Assembly: GCF_030269125.1 (NCBI RefSeq)
Contig: NZ_BSSM01000008.1
Span: forward strand, 1-64,000
Reading direction: 5' to 3'
DNA length: 64,000 nucleotides
DNA from: Streptomyces hygroscopicus subsp. hygroscopicus
Lineage (GTDB): Bacteria; Actinomycetota; Actinomycetes; Streptomycetales; Streptomycetaceae
Part shown: positions 35,275 through 44,534 of the stretch, in pieces
How positions within the stretch are numbered: position 1 is the stretch's first letter
How the letters are laid out: every line of letters starts with the position of its first letter
The notes under the pieces: model-generated
Seen by the model: only the letters and a program-made list of their open reading frames with translations
Databases searched by the model: none
What the model was told of the DNA's origin: nothing
Translations under genes and position numbers: made by a program

Positions 35275-38200
35275 CTACGCCGAGTTGACGAAGGCGCTAT
35301 CGGGATGCGCGGGACAACAATCGGCGGCGTAGGGCGAGTCATCGTCGCCGATCGCCTCCTCGACACAGTCGGTCACCGGGCAGGTCCATACGATCTCAGC
35401 CGATCCTGGCCCCGGCAGACTCGGGAAGATCGGCAGTCTGAACCCGGAGCCACCGGACGAGCCGCCACCATCCGTGGGGTTGTCGGGGAGCTCAGCGATC
35501 GCCGACGAGGCTCCGTCAGCGGGTGGCGCCGTCGGATGCCCCCGGCCCTGATGGACGAATGCGGCCCAGAAGAAGGGGTCCTCCGCCGAAGTCCTGGCCT
35601 TGGTGCTCTGTCCTCGGGTCCGGGCGCGGGCCTCGCGCAGCAGCCGCAGCTGGGCGGTGCGCAGCGCTTCGGCGGGCGGCATTCCGTCGAGGTTGAGCAG
35701 AGTGTGGAAGTCCCGCATCAACGCGGCGGTCCTGGCATCTTCCACCTGCCACAACGACCCCACCACGGCGGCTGCCCCCGCCGCGACGAATGCCGTCGAC
35801 AGGCTCAGAGCGCCGTCGTAGTGCGCTCCCGGCACCGCCGTCGCGCAGGCGGACAGGACCACCAGGGCCTGCGTGCTCCGTGCGGCGCTGTTGCCGTGGG
35901 CCAGACCAAGAAGGCGACCGGCCCGCAGCCGCTGCCCGCCGGCCAGCATCAAGTACGAGTCCATCGCGGGGATGCCATTGCGCGCGTGGCAGGCGAAGTG
36001 AGCCACTGGATGGCCGCGTTCGGCCGCATGGCCCTGTAGCGCGGTGAGGACAGCGGCGGGCGTGGCGGGCGCCGCGCTCTCGCCGGAGCCGCCGAGCCGC
36101 TGCCCCTTGGCATAGAACCAGCGGTAGACGTCTTCGCCCTCCTGGCGGGCATGGGGCAGATCGCCCGTGGGGTCGAAGACCACGAGCCCACTCCCCGCGA
36201 GCGGTGCCAAGGAACGGGTGGCGAACCGGGTCAACATCGCCATCGAGGACGCGTAGCTGACGGACATGGCCTCGATTGCGAAGCGGTGCATCGAGCTGCC
36301 GTCATTCCGGCGCACCCGGTGCCGTGCCGCGTGCCAGGGCACCAGGCCCAGTGTCCCGGACGGGATCAGGACGATCCGTGGCGTTGTCTGGGACCCCGAG
36401 GCCGAAAAATGCTCGAAGAGCTGCTTGACCGCTGCTCGCCAAGCCCAGTCGCAGACCTTGCGCAGCGCCCCGCGCCACGCATCACCCGGCGCCGTGTTCG
36501 CGACACCCCGAAGTTGCTGGTCGTGCGCGGCGGTGAAGTTGACCAGGTCCGGCGCATCGGAGCGCAGTTGCGGAAGCCGCAGCGCATGGAGTCGTCCGGT
36601 CGAGTGCAGCACGAGGGCCCATCCGTGGTGACGGCCGGCCAGGAGGTACACCACGGCGTCCACGCCCAGCGTCCGGCACAGATGTGCGGGCCAGCCGTGC
36701 GCGAGCAACTCCGTGGTGCTCGACAGGGCGTCAAGCAAGGAGGCCCGCAGGGAGTCCGCCGACCGCGTCGTTGCCGGGCCGGTCATGAGCTGTGGCAGCC
36801 GGGTGCCGGTCGGCCCGGTGATCTCCAGCCGTCGCGCCCTCCGCATGCGCCGGTGCTCCTCCAGCGTCGAACCGATGACGGTGGCTGCGCCGGACGCCAC
36901 CTCCTCGGCCAGGGTCCGGCCCGATTCGACCAGTTCAAGTGCGGCCTCGGCGTCCCCGGCCTCCAGACAGGCCCTGGCGAGCACGTCCGCTTCGCCCACG
37001 ACCCGGCGAACCTGTTCGGCAGATCGGTCACCAAGGTGGCGGATGAGGGTGTCGACGATGCGCTCACGCAGCGCCCCCCGCATGGTGACTGGCTCCTCAC
37101 GCAGGGCGTCGCGCCAGTCGCCGCTTCTCGGAAGCCGAGAGCGTCCCGACTCGACGGCCCACTCGTCAAGCGCCGCGCGCACACGCGTCCAGACCGGCCG
37201 TTCCCCGCGCTGCCGGCCGGGGCCCTCGCCCAGCCTCTCCTCACGTGCGATGACCAAACTCGCCGCCGTGTTCGCCCGAGTGAGAAGATCGTAGATACGC
37301 GAGCAGTCCCCCTCGTGGTTCCGGACGACGTCCAGCGCGTCCACCAGGGCCACGGCTGCATCCTCCAGAGGATCGCCCTCGTAGCCGGGCACGGCCCCGA
37401 CGCCGGCGACCCGCAGCTCAAGCAGATTCAGCAGAGCGCACCCGAACTCGGCCCGCAGTGAGGCTAGACGCACCGCGGACTGATCAACCCACTGCAGGCA
37501 GTGATCCAGGAGACGCGCAGCAGCCATTGCATCCATCGGAACGCGCAACACCTCGGCGCGGGACAGCAGGGCCAGACCGAGCCCGGCCGCCGCCCTCACG
37601 TGCGCTCCCTCGGGGCCAGCCGTCCTGCGCACCTCTTCCGCTCCCATGCGCACGGCGTCGTCCAGCGCATGCAAGTCGCTGCTGTGCTGGTACAGGAGAT
37701 GGCAGACGGTGGCTAGTGCCGAGCGGTCCTCGGCGCGCTCCAGGAGACTACGAGCGGTCCGCAAGTCGTCTGCCTCACCCGCCAGTTCATATCTCCGCAA
37801 GAGAGCCTCACCAAGGGCACCGAGCCATACAGCACGCTCTGGAGAGTTCGCGGGCTCATTTGCCACCACCCCCGCGAGGGTGGCGACGAGGTCTTCCAAG
37901 GCGTCACGGTCAGCGCTGTACTCGACGCGCAGACGCTGCCCTGAGACGAGCACGCGGGTCCACTCAAGCCGAGCAGCGGAGTCGCGCTCCTGGAGCTCGC
38001 CGGTCTCCAGTGCGCGGGTGAGGTGTTGCACGGCGCGGTCCAGCTCGTCCGGCTCGCGGGACCGTTCGTACTCAGCAAGATGGGTGTAGCCCACGCTTGC
38101 CCATGCCTCGCGCAGCACCGTCGCATCGTGTACGAGCATCTGCGCCGTGGCGATGCGGCGGTGTTGGACCAACGCCCTTTCCAGGTAAGCGGCCTGCCGC

Positions 38201-39369
38201 GACAGCGCGTACTGCTGCCGTTGGATCGCCCCGGTCAGACGCAGCCATGAAACCGACGTGACATGGGTCCATCGCTGCGCGGCGACCCACAACGCGTCGG
38301 CCGAGGCTTCGAGGTCGGCGGGGTCCCCGTCGGCCTCGTGTCGCAACCAGAGCGCGGCGCCCAACACGCTATGCCACAAAGCAGGGTAGCGGGCCCCCGC
38401 CCACTCTGAGACCGCAGCTCCCTGTGCCGTCCTGGCTCGGTGCAGGGCCTCGTTGAGATCATCCGCGTGCCCAGCAGCGTCGTAACGCATGAGCTGTGCC
38501 AACGCCAGATCGCCGAGCAGAATATGCCCCTGCCGGACGGAATCGTCTTCGCCCGACGCCGCAGCCGCCTGGAGAACGCCGATGGCCTGGTTCAATGCGT
38601 CAACATTGCGGGTGTCGGCGTACCGCATGAGGTGGGTCCGGCCCAACCGTAGGGGCACCCTCCAAGCCTCCTCCTCACTGTCGGCCCAAACCTCCGTAGA
38701 GTCGAGGGTGTCGCGCATCGCCAAGATGCTGGCCAGCAGCTCATACGCCGAGACCTCCCCCGTGTAACCGTTTGTAGCCTCCAAGGCTGCAGGGGGTGGC
38801 ATGGGGGCCAGAGTCCGGCTCTCGCCCGTACGGGCGTCGACAAGGTCGAGCAGCTCACCAAGGCGGTCCGGGTCGGGTTCACCAGGGGCCGGTGACGCGA
38901 CGGTCTCGTATCGGCTGATCCCCACCGGCGGTGCTGTGAAATGGCTGAGCCGTTCGCGCAGCTCCGGCGTTGCGGAGCCTAAGGCATCGGCGGCGCTGAG
39001 AGCTGCGACAGCGTCGATCAAGGCGCCGTCGTCCGCCCCCTCCTCATAGGCGTCGAGGGCGCGCTCGCCGATCAGGCGAGCCCGCAGCCCGGCAGGCAGG
39101 ACTTGCTCAGTGGTGGGGAGCCAACGACCGGCGAGCCGTTCGACGACGGCTATGTACTGCTCCCGCTGCACCTCGGGCACCGCTGCCCCTCCCCGTAATA
39201 TCAGGCAACCCAAGCACGATACCGGGATCAGAGTTACTGCAGTGTGCACGGGCCGGTCGACCAGCGTCGTCAGCAGTCGCTGGATCCCGTGGCAGGTGAG
39301 CGGGATCAGCTCGTCCAGGGTTGCAGGGGTCGGCGCCGAGAAGCACCGTTGATGTGACTGAGCTGTCAT
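35275..39369 (-). CDS. TPR-CHAT protease (caspase-like)
   Basis: ATG 39369 (MTAQSHQRCFSAPTPATLDEL) is preferred; the frame is open to 39756 but reads as low-complexity sequence there. The 1364 residues start with an unassigned domain. A long array of TPR-like helical pairs follows (about 250-800; for example HILLGDLALAQLMRYDAAGHADDLNEAL). The CHAT domain covers about 1000-1300, with VAHFACHARNG (H1128) and VVLSACAT (C1175), the His-Cys dyad of caspase-like proteases, then AGAAAVVGSLWQVED. A C-terminal tail has paired cysteines (CPVTDCVEE, DCCPAH). Such proteins sense a ligand through the repeats and cleave a partner. Here the abutting membrane protein gene is the obvious partner candidate. 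Confidence 0.85.
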   Translation of the reverse strand: MTAQSHQRCFSAPTPATLDELIPLTCHGIQRLLTTLVDRPVHTAVTLIPVSCLGCLILRGGAAVPEVQREQYIAVVERLAGRWLPTTEQVLPAGLRARLIGERALDAYEEGADDGALIDAVAALSAADALGSATPELRERLSHFTAPPVGISRYETVASPAPGEPDPDRLGELLDLVDARTGESRTLAPMPPPAALEATNGYTGEVSAYELLASILAMRDTLDSTEVWADSEEEAWRVPLRLGRTHLMRYADTRNVDALNQAIGVLQAAAASGEDDSVRQGHILLGDLALAQLMRYDAAGHADDLNEALHRARTAQGAAVSEWAGARYPALWHSVLGAALWLRHEADGDPADLEASADALWVAAQRWTHVTSVSWLRLTGAIQRQQYALSRQAAYLERALVQHRRIATAQMLVHDATVLREAWASVGYTHLAEYERSREPDELDRAVQHLTRALETGELQERDSAARLEWTRVLVSGQRLRVEYSADRDALEDLVATLAGVVANEPANSPERAVWLGALGEALLRRYELAGEADDLRTARSLLERAEDRSALATVCHLLYQHSSDLHALDDAVRMGAEEVRRTAGPEGAHVRAAAGLGLALLSRAEVLRVPMDAMAAARLLDHCLQWVDQSAVRLASLRAEFGCALLNLLELRVAGVGAVPGYEGDPLEDAAVALVDALDVVRNHEGDCSRIYDLLTRANTAASLVIAREERLGEGPGRQRGERPVWTRVRAALDEWAVESGRSRLPRSGDWRDALREEPVTMRGALRERIVDTLIRHLGDRSAEQVRRVVGEADVLARACLEAGDAEAALELVESGRTLAEEVASGAATVIGSTLEEHRRMRRARRLEITGPTGTRLPQLMTGPATTRSADSLRASLLDALSSTTELLAHGWPAHLCRTLGVDAVVYLLAGRHHGWALVLHSTGRLHALRLPQLRSDAPDLVNFTAAHDQQLRGVANTAPGDAWRGALRKVCDWAWRAAVKQLFEHFSASGSQTTPRIVLIPSGTLGLVPWHAARHRVRRNDGSSMHRFAIEAMSVSYASSMAMLTRFATRSLAPLAGSGLVVFDPTGDLPHARQEGEDVYRWFYAKGQRLGGSGESAAPATPAAVLTALQGHAAERGHPVAHFACHARNGIPAMDSYLMLAGGQRLRAGRLLGLAHGNSAARSTQALVVLSACATAVPGAHYDGALSLSTAFVAAGAAAVVGSLWQVEDARTAALMRDFHTLLNLDGMPPAEALRTAQLRLLREARARTRGQSTKARTSAEDPFFWAAFVHQGRGHPTAPPADGASSAIAELPDNPTDGGGSSGGSGFRLPIFPSLPGPGSAEIVWTCPVTDCVEEAIGDDDSPYAADCCPAHPDSAFVNSA

Positions 39370-39836
39370 CGGCCTGGCTGGACCCCGGCCTGGCAGCCAC
39401 CGGCTGCTGATCCGCCGCAACCGGACTCGTGTCAGGACAGCCGCTATGAGCGGGGTCGTGGCTGTAGCTGTCCGACCAGGTGGAAGACTCCGGAGCCGCA
39501 TTCCCCTGCAGACGGCTATGGGCGCCACGGGGCGGGGCACCAACGCGCCGCCCGTTCGGGCCGACCCGCAACGGGTGGCCCAGCGGCGGCGCCGCCCGCT
39601 GCGGGCACTCGAGGCGTTCGCAGATGCCGCAGCAGGATCGAGGAGCGGACCTCGCCGCTGAGGCACGCCGAGGTTTCCCAAGCATCTACCCGGGGGCCTC
39701 AGTGATCCGGACCAGGGACGGACCAACTCGGCTTCGCATCGGGCGATTCCATCCATTGCCGCAGGTCAGAGGCGGGGTACCACAAGGAGACGAAGAACCT
39801 CCTCGTGTCGTACTCACCGAAGAAGCTGGGCTTCTT
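39370..39836. other. Intergenic stretch upstream of the CHAT gene
   Basis: About 470 bases without a supported gene. The frames that span it on both strands look like GC-rich noise. The promoter of the CHAT-membrane protein operon should lie here. Confidence 0.4.
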
Positions 39837-40253
39837 CTAGACGCCGGCATAGGGCGCCTGACCAGGGAGATACCTGGCAGGCGCCCTTCTCGGAGCACAT
39901 CTAAGCAGCGAGCCGAAAAACACCCTTACTCCCGATATCTCCCGCGCCGCCCCGGGATCGGCCTTCGTCACGAGCCGTACGGTCCCGTCCGGAGCGCGAG
40001 ACGCCTCGGCCGGGTCCCACGCCTTGCGGGAACGTGACGGCCGGGCGAGAACCGGAACACTGTCCAGGCTGTCGTGCCAGGTACGGCACTCGAAGAGATA
40101 CTCGCGTGTCCCTCCAGATTGCGAGAGAAGCCGCCCCTTGGAAAGGGCGACCTTCATGGCGCCCTCGGCGTCGTTCCGGAGTTCGGCGAGGATCTCGGCG
40201 CGCACCGCCGTCAGAAGCTCCTCGACGGGATAAGGCCGCCCCGCCCCGGTCAT
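39837..40253 (-). CDS. Truncated hypothetical protein
   Basis: ATG 40253 gives 138 residues. The first 110 (MTGAGRPYPVEELLTAVRAE, GAMKVALSKGRLLS, EYLFECRTWHDSL) look like ordinary conserved protein with even codon use. After ISGVRVFFGS the sequence turns into arginine-, proline- and alanine-rich residues until a stop at 39837. I infer that this is the front part of a larger gene cut at about 39925 and extended by chance sequence. No function is assigned. Confidence 0.4.
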   Translation of the reverse strand: MTGAGRPYPVEELLTAVRAEILAELRNDAEGAMKVALSKGRLLSQSGGTREYLFECRTWHDSLDSVPVLARPSRSRKAWDPAEASRAPDGTVRLVTKADPGAAREISGVRVFFGSLLRCAPRRAPARYLPGQAPYAGV

Positions 40254-40329
40254 GTACGCCGCTCCCCCAACATCGCCCCACAGGTCCGACGACTGTACGT
40301 GAGTCTGTCGCTGTCGAACGGTGAACTCG

Positions 40330-40690
40330 ACGGCTATGGCCAGTCACTGACCTGGCACTGGCTGGAATCCTTCGCGATCAGCCATTGCCGCAGATGGTCC
40401 GCAGACGGTACGTGGGAGAGAATCCTGCGAGCCGTCCAGGCCGGCGCCGATGCTGAGGGACGGATCGACTGGAGCATGGTCAGCGTGGACTCCACCTCAT
40501 GCCGGGCCCATCAGCATGCGGCAGGCGCTCGCTCGCGCCCGCCACGAGTGCCTGGTCGGCGAAGGACGCCGGTCAGGCAGGCCGGACGAGGCCCTGGGTC
40601 GATCAAGGGGGCGGGCTGACCTGCAAGATCCATCTGATTGGCGAGGGCGGACTTCGTCCGCTGTCCTTCATCATCAGTGAGGATCGTTTG
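40330..40690 (+). pseudogene. IS5-family transposase remnant
   Basis: One frame gives RRWSADGTWERILRAVQAGA, DAEGRIDWSMVSVDSTSCRA and HQHAAGA. A second frame then gives GGLTCKIHLIGEGGLRPL and SFIIS. Together they match the central part of IS5-family DDE transposases, including the first catalytic aspartate in SVDSTS. Both ends are missing and there is at least one frameshift. Confidence 0.75.
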
Positions 40691-40693
40691 CAC

Positions 40694-41167
40694 CTACTCC
40701 GCCAGGCGTTCGGCGTCTTCCGGGACCCATGGGAAGGGCACGTCAGGCCACCGGGCGGCAGCCCACACGTCGAGATCGACGGCGAGTACGGCGTCGATGA
40801 AAACCTCAGGCGGTTGGTAGCCGTGAACGGTGATGTAGTGGGTGACCAGGAACGGGGCGGCGTAGGCGATGCCGACCTCACCCGGGATCCGTACCTCCCC
40901 GTTCCCTTCCAGAGCCTCGGCCTCAGGACACAGGTCGCATTCGTGGAAACCGAGGCATACGTTCATCCACTGGACCTGCTGGATGGCCTGCAGCTTCTCC
41001 ACGAAGCCTGCGGGAACAGGCCCTGTCGAGTATGGCTTGCCGGCCTCCAGCCATCCGACATTCAGACGGATGTACTCAGGGCGGTACCAGAGCTCGTTGA
41101 ACGACTCCCTGTCACCGAACGCGTCCTCGTTGCGGTAGGTGTACTCGCTGAGATCCTCGTAGAACAC
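40694..41167 (-). CDS. DUF7919-like hypothetical protein
   Basis: The probable start is GTG 41167 (MFYEDLSEYTYRNEDAFGD); the frame continues to 41227 only through sequence next to an IS remnant. The roughly 157-residue protein has YRPEYIRLNVGWLEAGKPY, then CLGFHECDLCPE with a Cys/His cluster, GEVGIAYAAPFLVTHYITVHGY and PPEVFIDAV. It resembles small conserved actinobacterial proteins sometimes encoded near polymorphic toxins and mobile DNA. Function unknown. IS5 debris lies on both sides, so it may have lost its original promoter. Confidence 0.6.
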   Translation of the reverse strand: MFYEDLSEYTYRNEDAFGDRESFNELWYRPEYIRLNVGWLEAGKPYSTGPVPAGFVEKLQAIQQVQWMNVCLGFHECDLCPEAEALEGNGEVRIPGEVGIAYAAPFLVTHYITVHGYQPPEVFIDAVLAVDLDVWAAARWPDVPFPWVPEDAERLAE

Positions 41168-41252
41168 CCGCACATCATCGCCGCACGCTGCGTTGACGAC
41201 CACGCACTTCGATGACCAATCGGACACTGTCCAGCTTGATCTTCAGACGTCG

Positions 41253-41717
41253 TCTCATTTGGTGAGTCTGCGGTAGCAGATGAGGGTGGCAGGCGATGCT
41301 GGCGAAGGCGAGGAAGTGCTCGGCTTTGCGCTCGTGGCGGCGATGGAGGCGACGGCATCCGGCAAGCCAGGCCATCGTGCGTTCGATGGTCCAGCGGTGC
41401 CGGCCGAGCGGCTGCGAGGTCTCGACTCCCTTGCGGGCTACGCGGTGCCGGATGCCCCGCTGGAATAACCATCGCCGCAGGTGGGAGCCCCAGACGGTCC
41501 GAACGACGACTTCGGCGGTTGCTGCCACGTGCAGCCCGACGTCGCCACGAACACGATCGCTGCCAGCACCTCACGGTCGCCGTGCCGGCGCCGGCCGCCA
41601 CCTTGAGACCGCGACAGTGCCTCCGGCACGACCCGCTGGAACAGTTCCCACAACTCGTCCGGCACCAGCCGTTCAACGATCCCCACCACGATCGACAGCC
41701 TACTCAGCCAAATGAGA
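41253..41717. mobile_element. Internally deleted IS5-family element with terminal inverted repeats
   Basis: TCTCATTTGG at 41253-41262 is matched by CCAAATGAGA at 41708-41717, giving 10-bp terminal inverted repeats about 465 bases apart. Inside are the two ends of one minus-strand IS5-type transposase with the middle missing, so the element cannot move by itself. Confidence 0.6.
41265..41689 (-). pseudogene. IS5-family transposase with central deletion
   Basis: From 41689 the protein reads MVGIVERLVPDELWELFQRV and VFVATSGCTWQQ, the N-terminus of an IS5-type transposase. From about 41475, in another frame, the C-terminus follows: RGIRHRVARKGVETSQPLGR and HRWTIERTMAWLAGCRRL, with the catalytic glutamate region. 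The catalytic core between them is deleted. Confidence 0.75.
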
Positions 41718-41724
41718 TGGCCTG

Positions 41725-43186
41725 TTGACCCGTGCGGCGGGGTTTCGGGGTGGTTGTCTTCTTCTCTGGTCGTCTTGCTGGCTGTGTCTTCTTGGGTGTG
41801 TGCACGTCGTGGCGGGGTGTGAGACGGGTGTTTTTCCGGCCTGGTGACCGGCCGGGACCGGGGAGGGTGGGTTTCGGTGCTCTGGCCGGGGAGACGGCGG
41901 TGGGCGGATGTGTCGGAAGTCGCGGCGGACGCGGGCGGGAGTGAGCCTGTCCGGAGGGCTGGGTTTCTCCCAGGGGTGACGCCGGTCGGCTGCGAGTGTG
42001 CGGGCCAGACGCAGTTGGGTGTAGGCAGCGAGGATCAGCCAGGTCCAGCGGTCGGCGGCCTCGGGTGTGCGGATCTTCGGGGCGGTCCAGCCGAAGGTCT
42101 GTTTGAACAGCCGGAAGGTGTGTTCGATGTCGAAGCGTCGCAGGTATGCCTGCCAGAGTCGGTCGGCGTCGGCGTCCGTCGCAGTGGCGTCGGTGCCCGA
42201 CCACCACAGCCAGACCGGCTTCGGTGTTGCTCCGCTGGGCAGGTGGTCGATGTCCAGGCGGATCGCCGTCCCCTCGACGACGGGGAGGGTGCCGTCGGCG
42301 ATTGACCAGGAAGAGCGGCGCGTGAGCTGGGGTGCAGCCGGTTCCAGGAGCGGGCTCCGGCGGTGCCGTAAAGACGTGTGCCGGTGACAGTCTCGGTGTC
42401 CGGGGTGCCCCAGGTGTCGGGCTGGCCGAAGACGAACTCGCTGCCATGCCGGGGCGGCCGGCCCTGGGTGTGAGGCTGCAGGGGCGGGACGGGCCGCCGC
42501 AGGACACGCTCCGAGCGCATACGGGCCGGCACCTGGACCGGCAGGTCTCCGAGCAGGAACGCGAGACGGGGTGCGTCGTAGCCGGCGTCAGCGATGATGA
42601 GGATATTCGGGTCGCCTTCCTGCCATTGGCCTGCCCTGATCAGCGTCTCGAGCAGTTCGCGCAGTTGGCGGGCGGTGATGGTGGCGCTGTCGTCCCCGGG
42701 CGCCAGGCGCAATGCGTCCGGCGGAGCGGTCCAAGAGCTGCGGCCGGGCTCGAGTGCGCAGATGATCGAGTACGGCCAGCCGGGAACCGGAATGTGCTGG
42801 TCTTTGCCTCGGCCGTAGGTGTGACACAGGATCCGTTGCGGTGAGGTGTGGGCGTTGGGGCGCAGCCAGCAGGTGATGTCGACGGCCAGGACCAGCCGGC
42901 CGTCGACTGCCCGTGGCAGTGGCACCGAGGCCAGGACCCGCCGCAGCCGGTCGGCATCGACCCGGCCGCGGGCGACGGCTGAGTAGAGTCCGCCATGGCC
43001 TCGGCGGTGTTCGCCGACCAGTGACAGCTCGGGCAGTGACCTCACCCGCCCGTCGCCGCACAGGACAGCATCAGCCAGCTCGGACAACGCATCCGAACGA
43101 GCGGTGAGACAGGAGTAGAACTCGCCCCGGAAGCATGACAGTTGCTCCAAAGCGTCTCGGCGTGTGTCGCGATGCAGCAGACTCAT
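41725..43186 (-). pseudogene. DDE transposase (IS701/IS4-type), two frameshifts
   Basis: ATG 43186 starts MSLLHRDTRRDALEQLSCFR. The frame stays intact through SLPELSLVGEHRRGHGGLY, LAVDITCWLRPNAHTSPQRI, ILIIADAGYDAPRLAFLL and TGTRLYGTAGARSWNRLHP (about 42330). The family sequence then continues in a second frame (DGTLPVVEGTAIRLDIDHL, RRFDIEHTFRLFKQTFGW, AADRWTWLILAAYTQLRL). From about 41895 it continues in a third frame (AVSPARAPKPTLPGPGRSP to PKPRRTG). Two single-base-type frameshifts in an otherwise full-length gene point to recent inactivation. Programmed frameshifting is unlikely, because two sites are needed and neither is a slippery run. Confidence 0.8.
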
Positions 43187-43328
43187 TCCCACGGCCTTCG
43201 TTCTGAAGATGTGGGTTCCTTGGTCGGAGCACACGTTCAGACGACGGCCGCTTCCGTGTACGACGAATACCGGACCGAGTGATCAAGTTCGACGCACCAT
43301 TCGACGTCGGACGTTGAAGATCAAGTTA

Positions 43329-43627
43329 GTACTCCAGCTGTAGATCGCGATCTTCAGTTCGCGCGCCCCTCGTCGTCGGGCTCGAAGGGACCCCCGAGCA
43401 GCTCGGACCAGAAAGCAGCGAGCCGCTCGGGGTCTGTGGCATCAACGATGAGGGCATTGATCTGCATAGATGAGTCCACCATGCCCCGATCCTCTCAAAC
43501 GGGCGCTCAGCAGCGGCTGTGACCAGCGGAAATCAAACTTCGATAACACGAGCCGCCCTGCGGTCAGACTTCGGCGGCGTCCGCTCAACGCGATGGCGCC
43601 GGATATCGCGATCTACAGCTGGAGTAC
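43329..43627. repeat. 299-bp segment bounded by perfect 23-bp inverted repeats
   Basis: Bases 43329-43351 are the exact reverse complement of 43605-43627 (GTACTCCAGCTGTAGATCGC plus three bases). The repeat does not extend further on either side and there is no clear target duplication. It encloses a truncated VOC gene. A MITE-like element or two facing IS ends could explain it. Confidence 0.8.
43354..43482 (-). pseudogene. VOC/glyoxalase-family N-terminal fragment
   Basis: ATG 43482 gives 42 residues: QINALIVDATDPERLAAFWS then ELLGGPFEPDDEGRAN and a stop at 43354. This is the first beta-alpha unit of a vicinal-oxygen-chelate (glyoxalase/bleomycin-resistance) protein. The stop falls two bases from the left 23-bp repeat, so the rest of the gene was probably removed when the repeat arrived. 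Confidence 0.6.
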
Positions 43628-44029
43628 CAGATGATCGGCAAGACCGCGGAAAATGATCGTTGGCTCACCGCCACACGAGAGAGAGGGAGGTTTCCTGCGG
43701 CGCACAGCGGCTCGTGGGGCCCGTGGTTTCCCGCTCGGTATCCGACCTCACCGCGCCGCATAAACGGCCAAAAAAACTCTTGCCTCCAGGGCAGCTTGTT
43801 CTTCAGATCCCCTCCGGCGAGAGCCGCCGGCCCGTCATGTGCCCGTCCGCATCGCCGTTGAAAGCCCCGGATCACGCGTGCTACTTTGTCGAAGATTCGA
43901 TGTCATGACGTGCCGTTGGCCGTACCGGGGCTCTAGCACGTCCTGACCCATTGACGTCAGCTTTTGCGGTGTGGCTCGCCGGTCTGGAGATCGATTCCTT
44001 GAAAAGATGGCTGAATCACCAAGGTGGCG

Positions 44030-44410
44030 GGCAGTCGAGAGGTATGGCCCGGCACCACCCTTCGGACCGCGAACCTGTGCGCCGCTGTCAACGTCGGCAA
44101 CGGCGAAGTGATCGGGCAACGTAAGCCAAACCGGAACAGGGCGAACTCCTTGGCATTCCCGGAGAAGGCGATGAAGCCGCGTACCGGCCAGGCTTCACGT
44201 GAAGGGAAAACTGGTCCACGCATACCGCACCGGAGGCGAAGGAATGGTCGGCGTAGGACACGTACGTGCGCCGCACCCCGTCGACTCGCCCTGGCTCAAT
44301 CCGACTGAGGTCCGCTTCGGCATCCAGACCACGCAGTCGATGTGGTGCCGCGCCCCGCGCGACCGCACCGACTCGTGGAACACCGACGCCATCCCCTCCC
44401 CTTGAGCCGC
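44030..44410 (+). pseudogene. IS630-type transposase C-terminal remnant
   Basis: One frame gives LCAAVNVGNGEVIGQRKPNR. Another gives VDSPWLNPTEVRFGIQTTQS, equivalent to the SSWLNQVERWFGILTQ motif with the catalytic glutamate, and SWNTDAIP matching the terminal WN.DA.PF. The intermediate DNY region is missing and frames change. A short, old scar directly upstream of the SARP gene. Confidence 0.5.
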
Positions 44411-44534
44411 GACCGCCGGCGAGATTCCGGCGCAGATCCGGCGCGTCACGGCCAACGTCAGGCAACCTCGTCGATGCAACCCAAGCTGATCCCATCGGAG
44501 TCACAAGCACATATTAATACGGGGGAAGTCCATC

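Noticed and set aside
43628..44029. Gene search between the 23-bp repeat and the IS630 remnant
   Set aside because: Only short frames without start context or family similarity were found.
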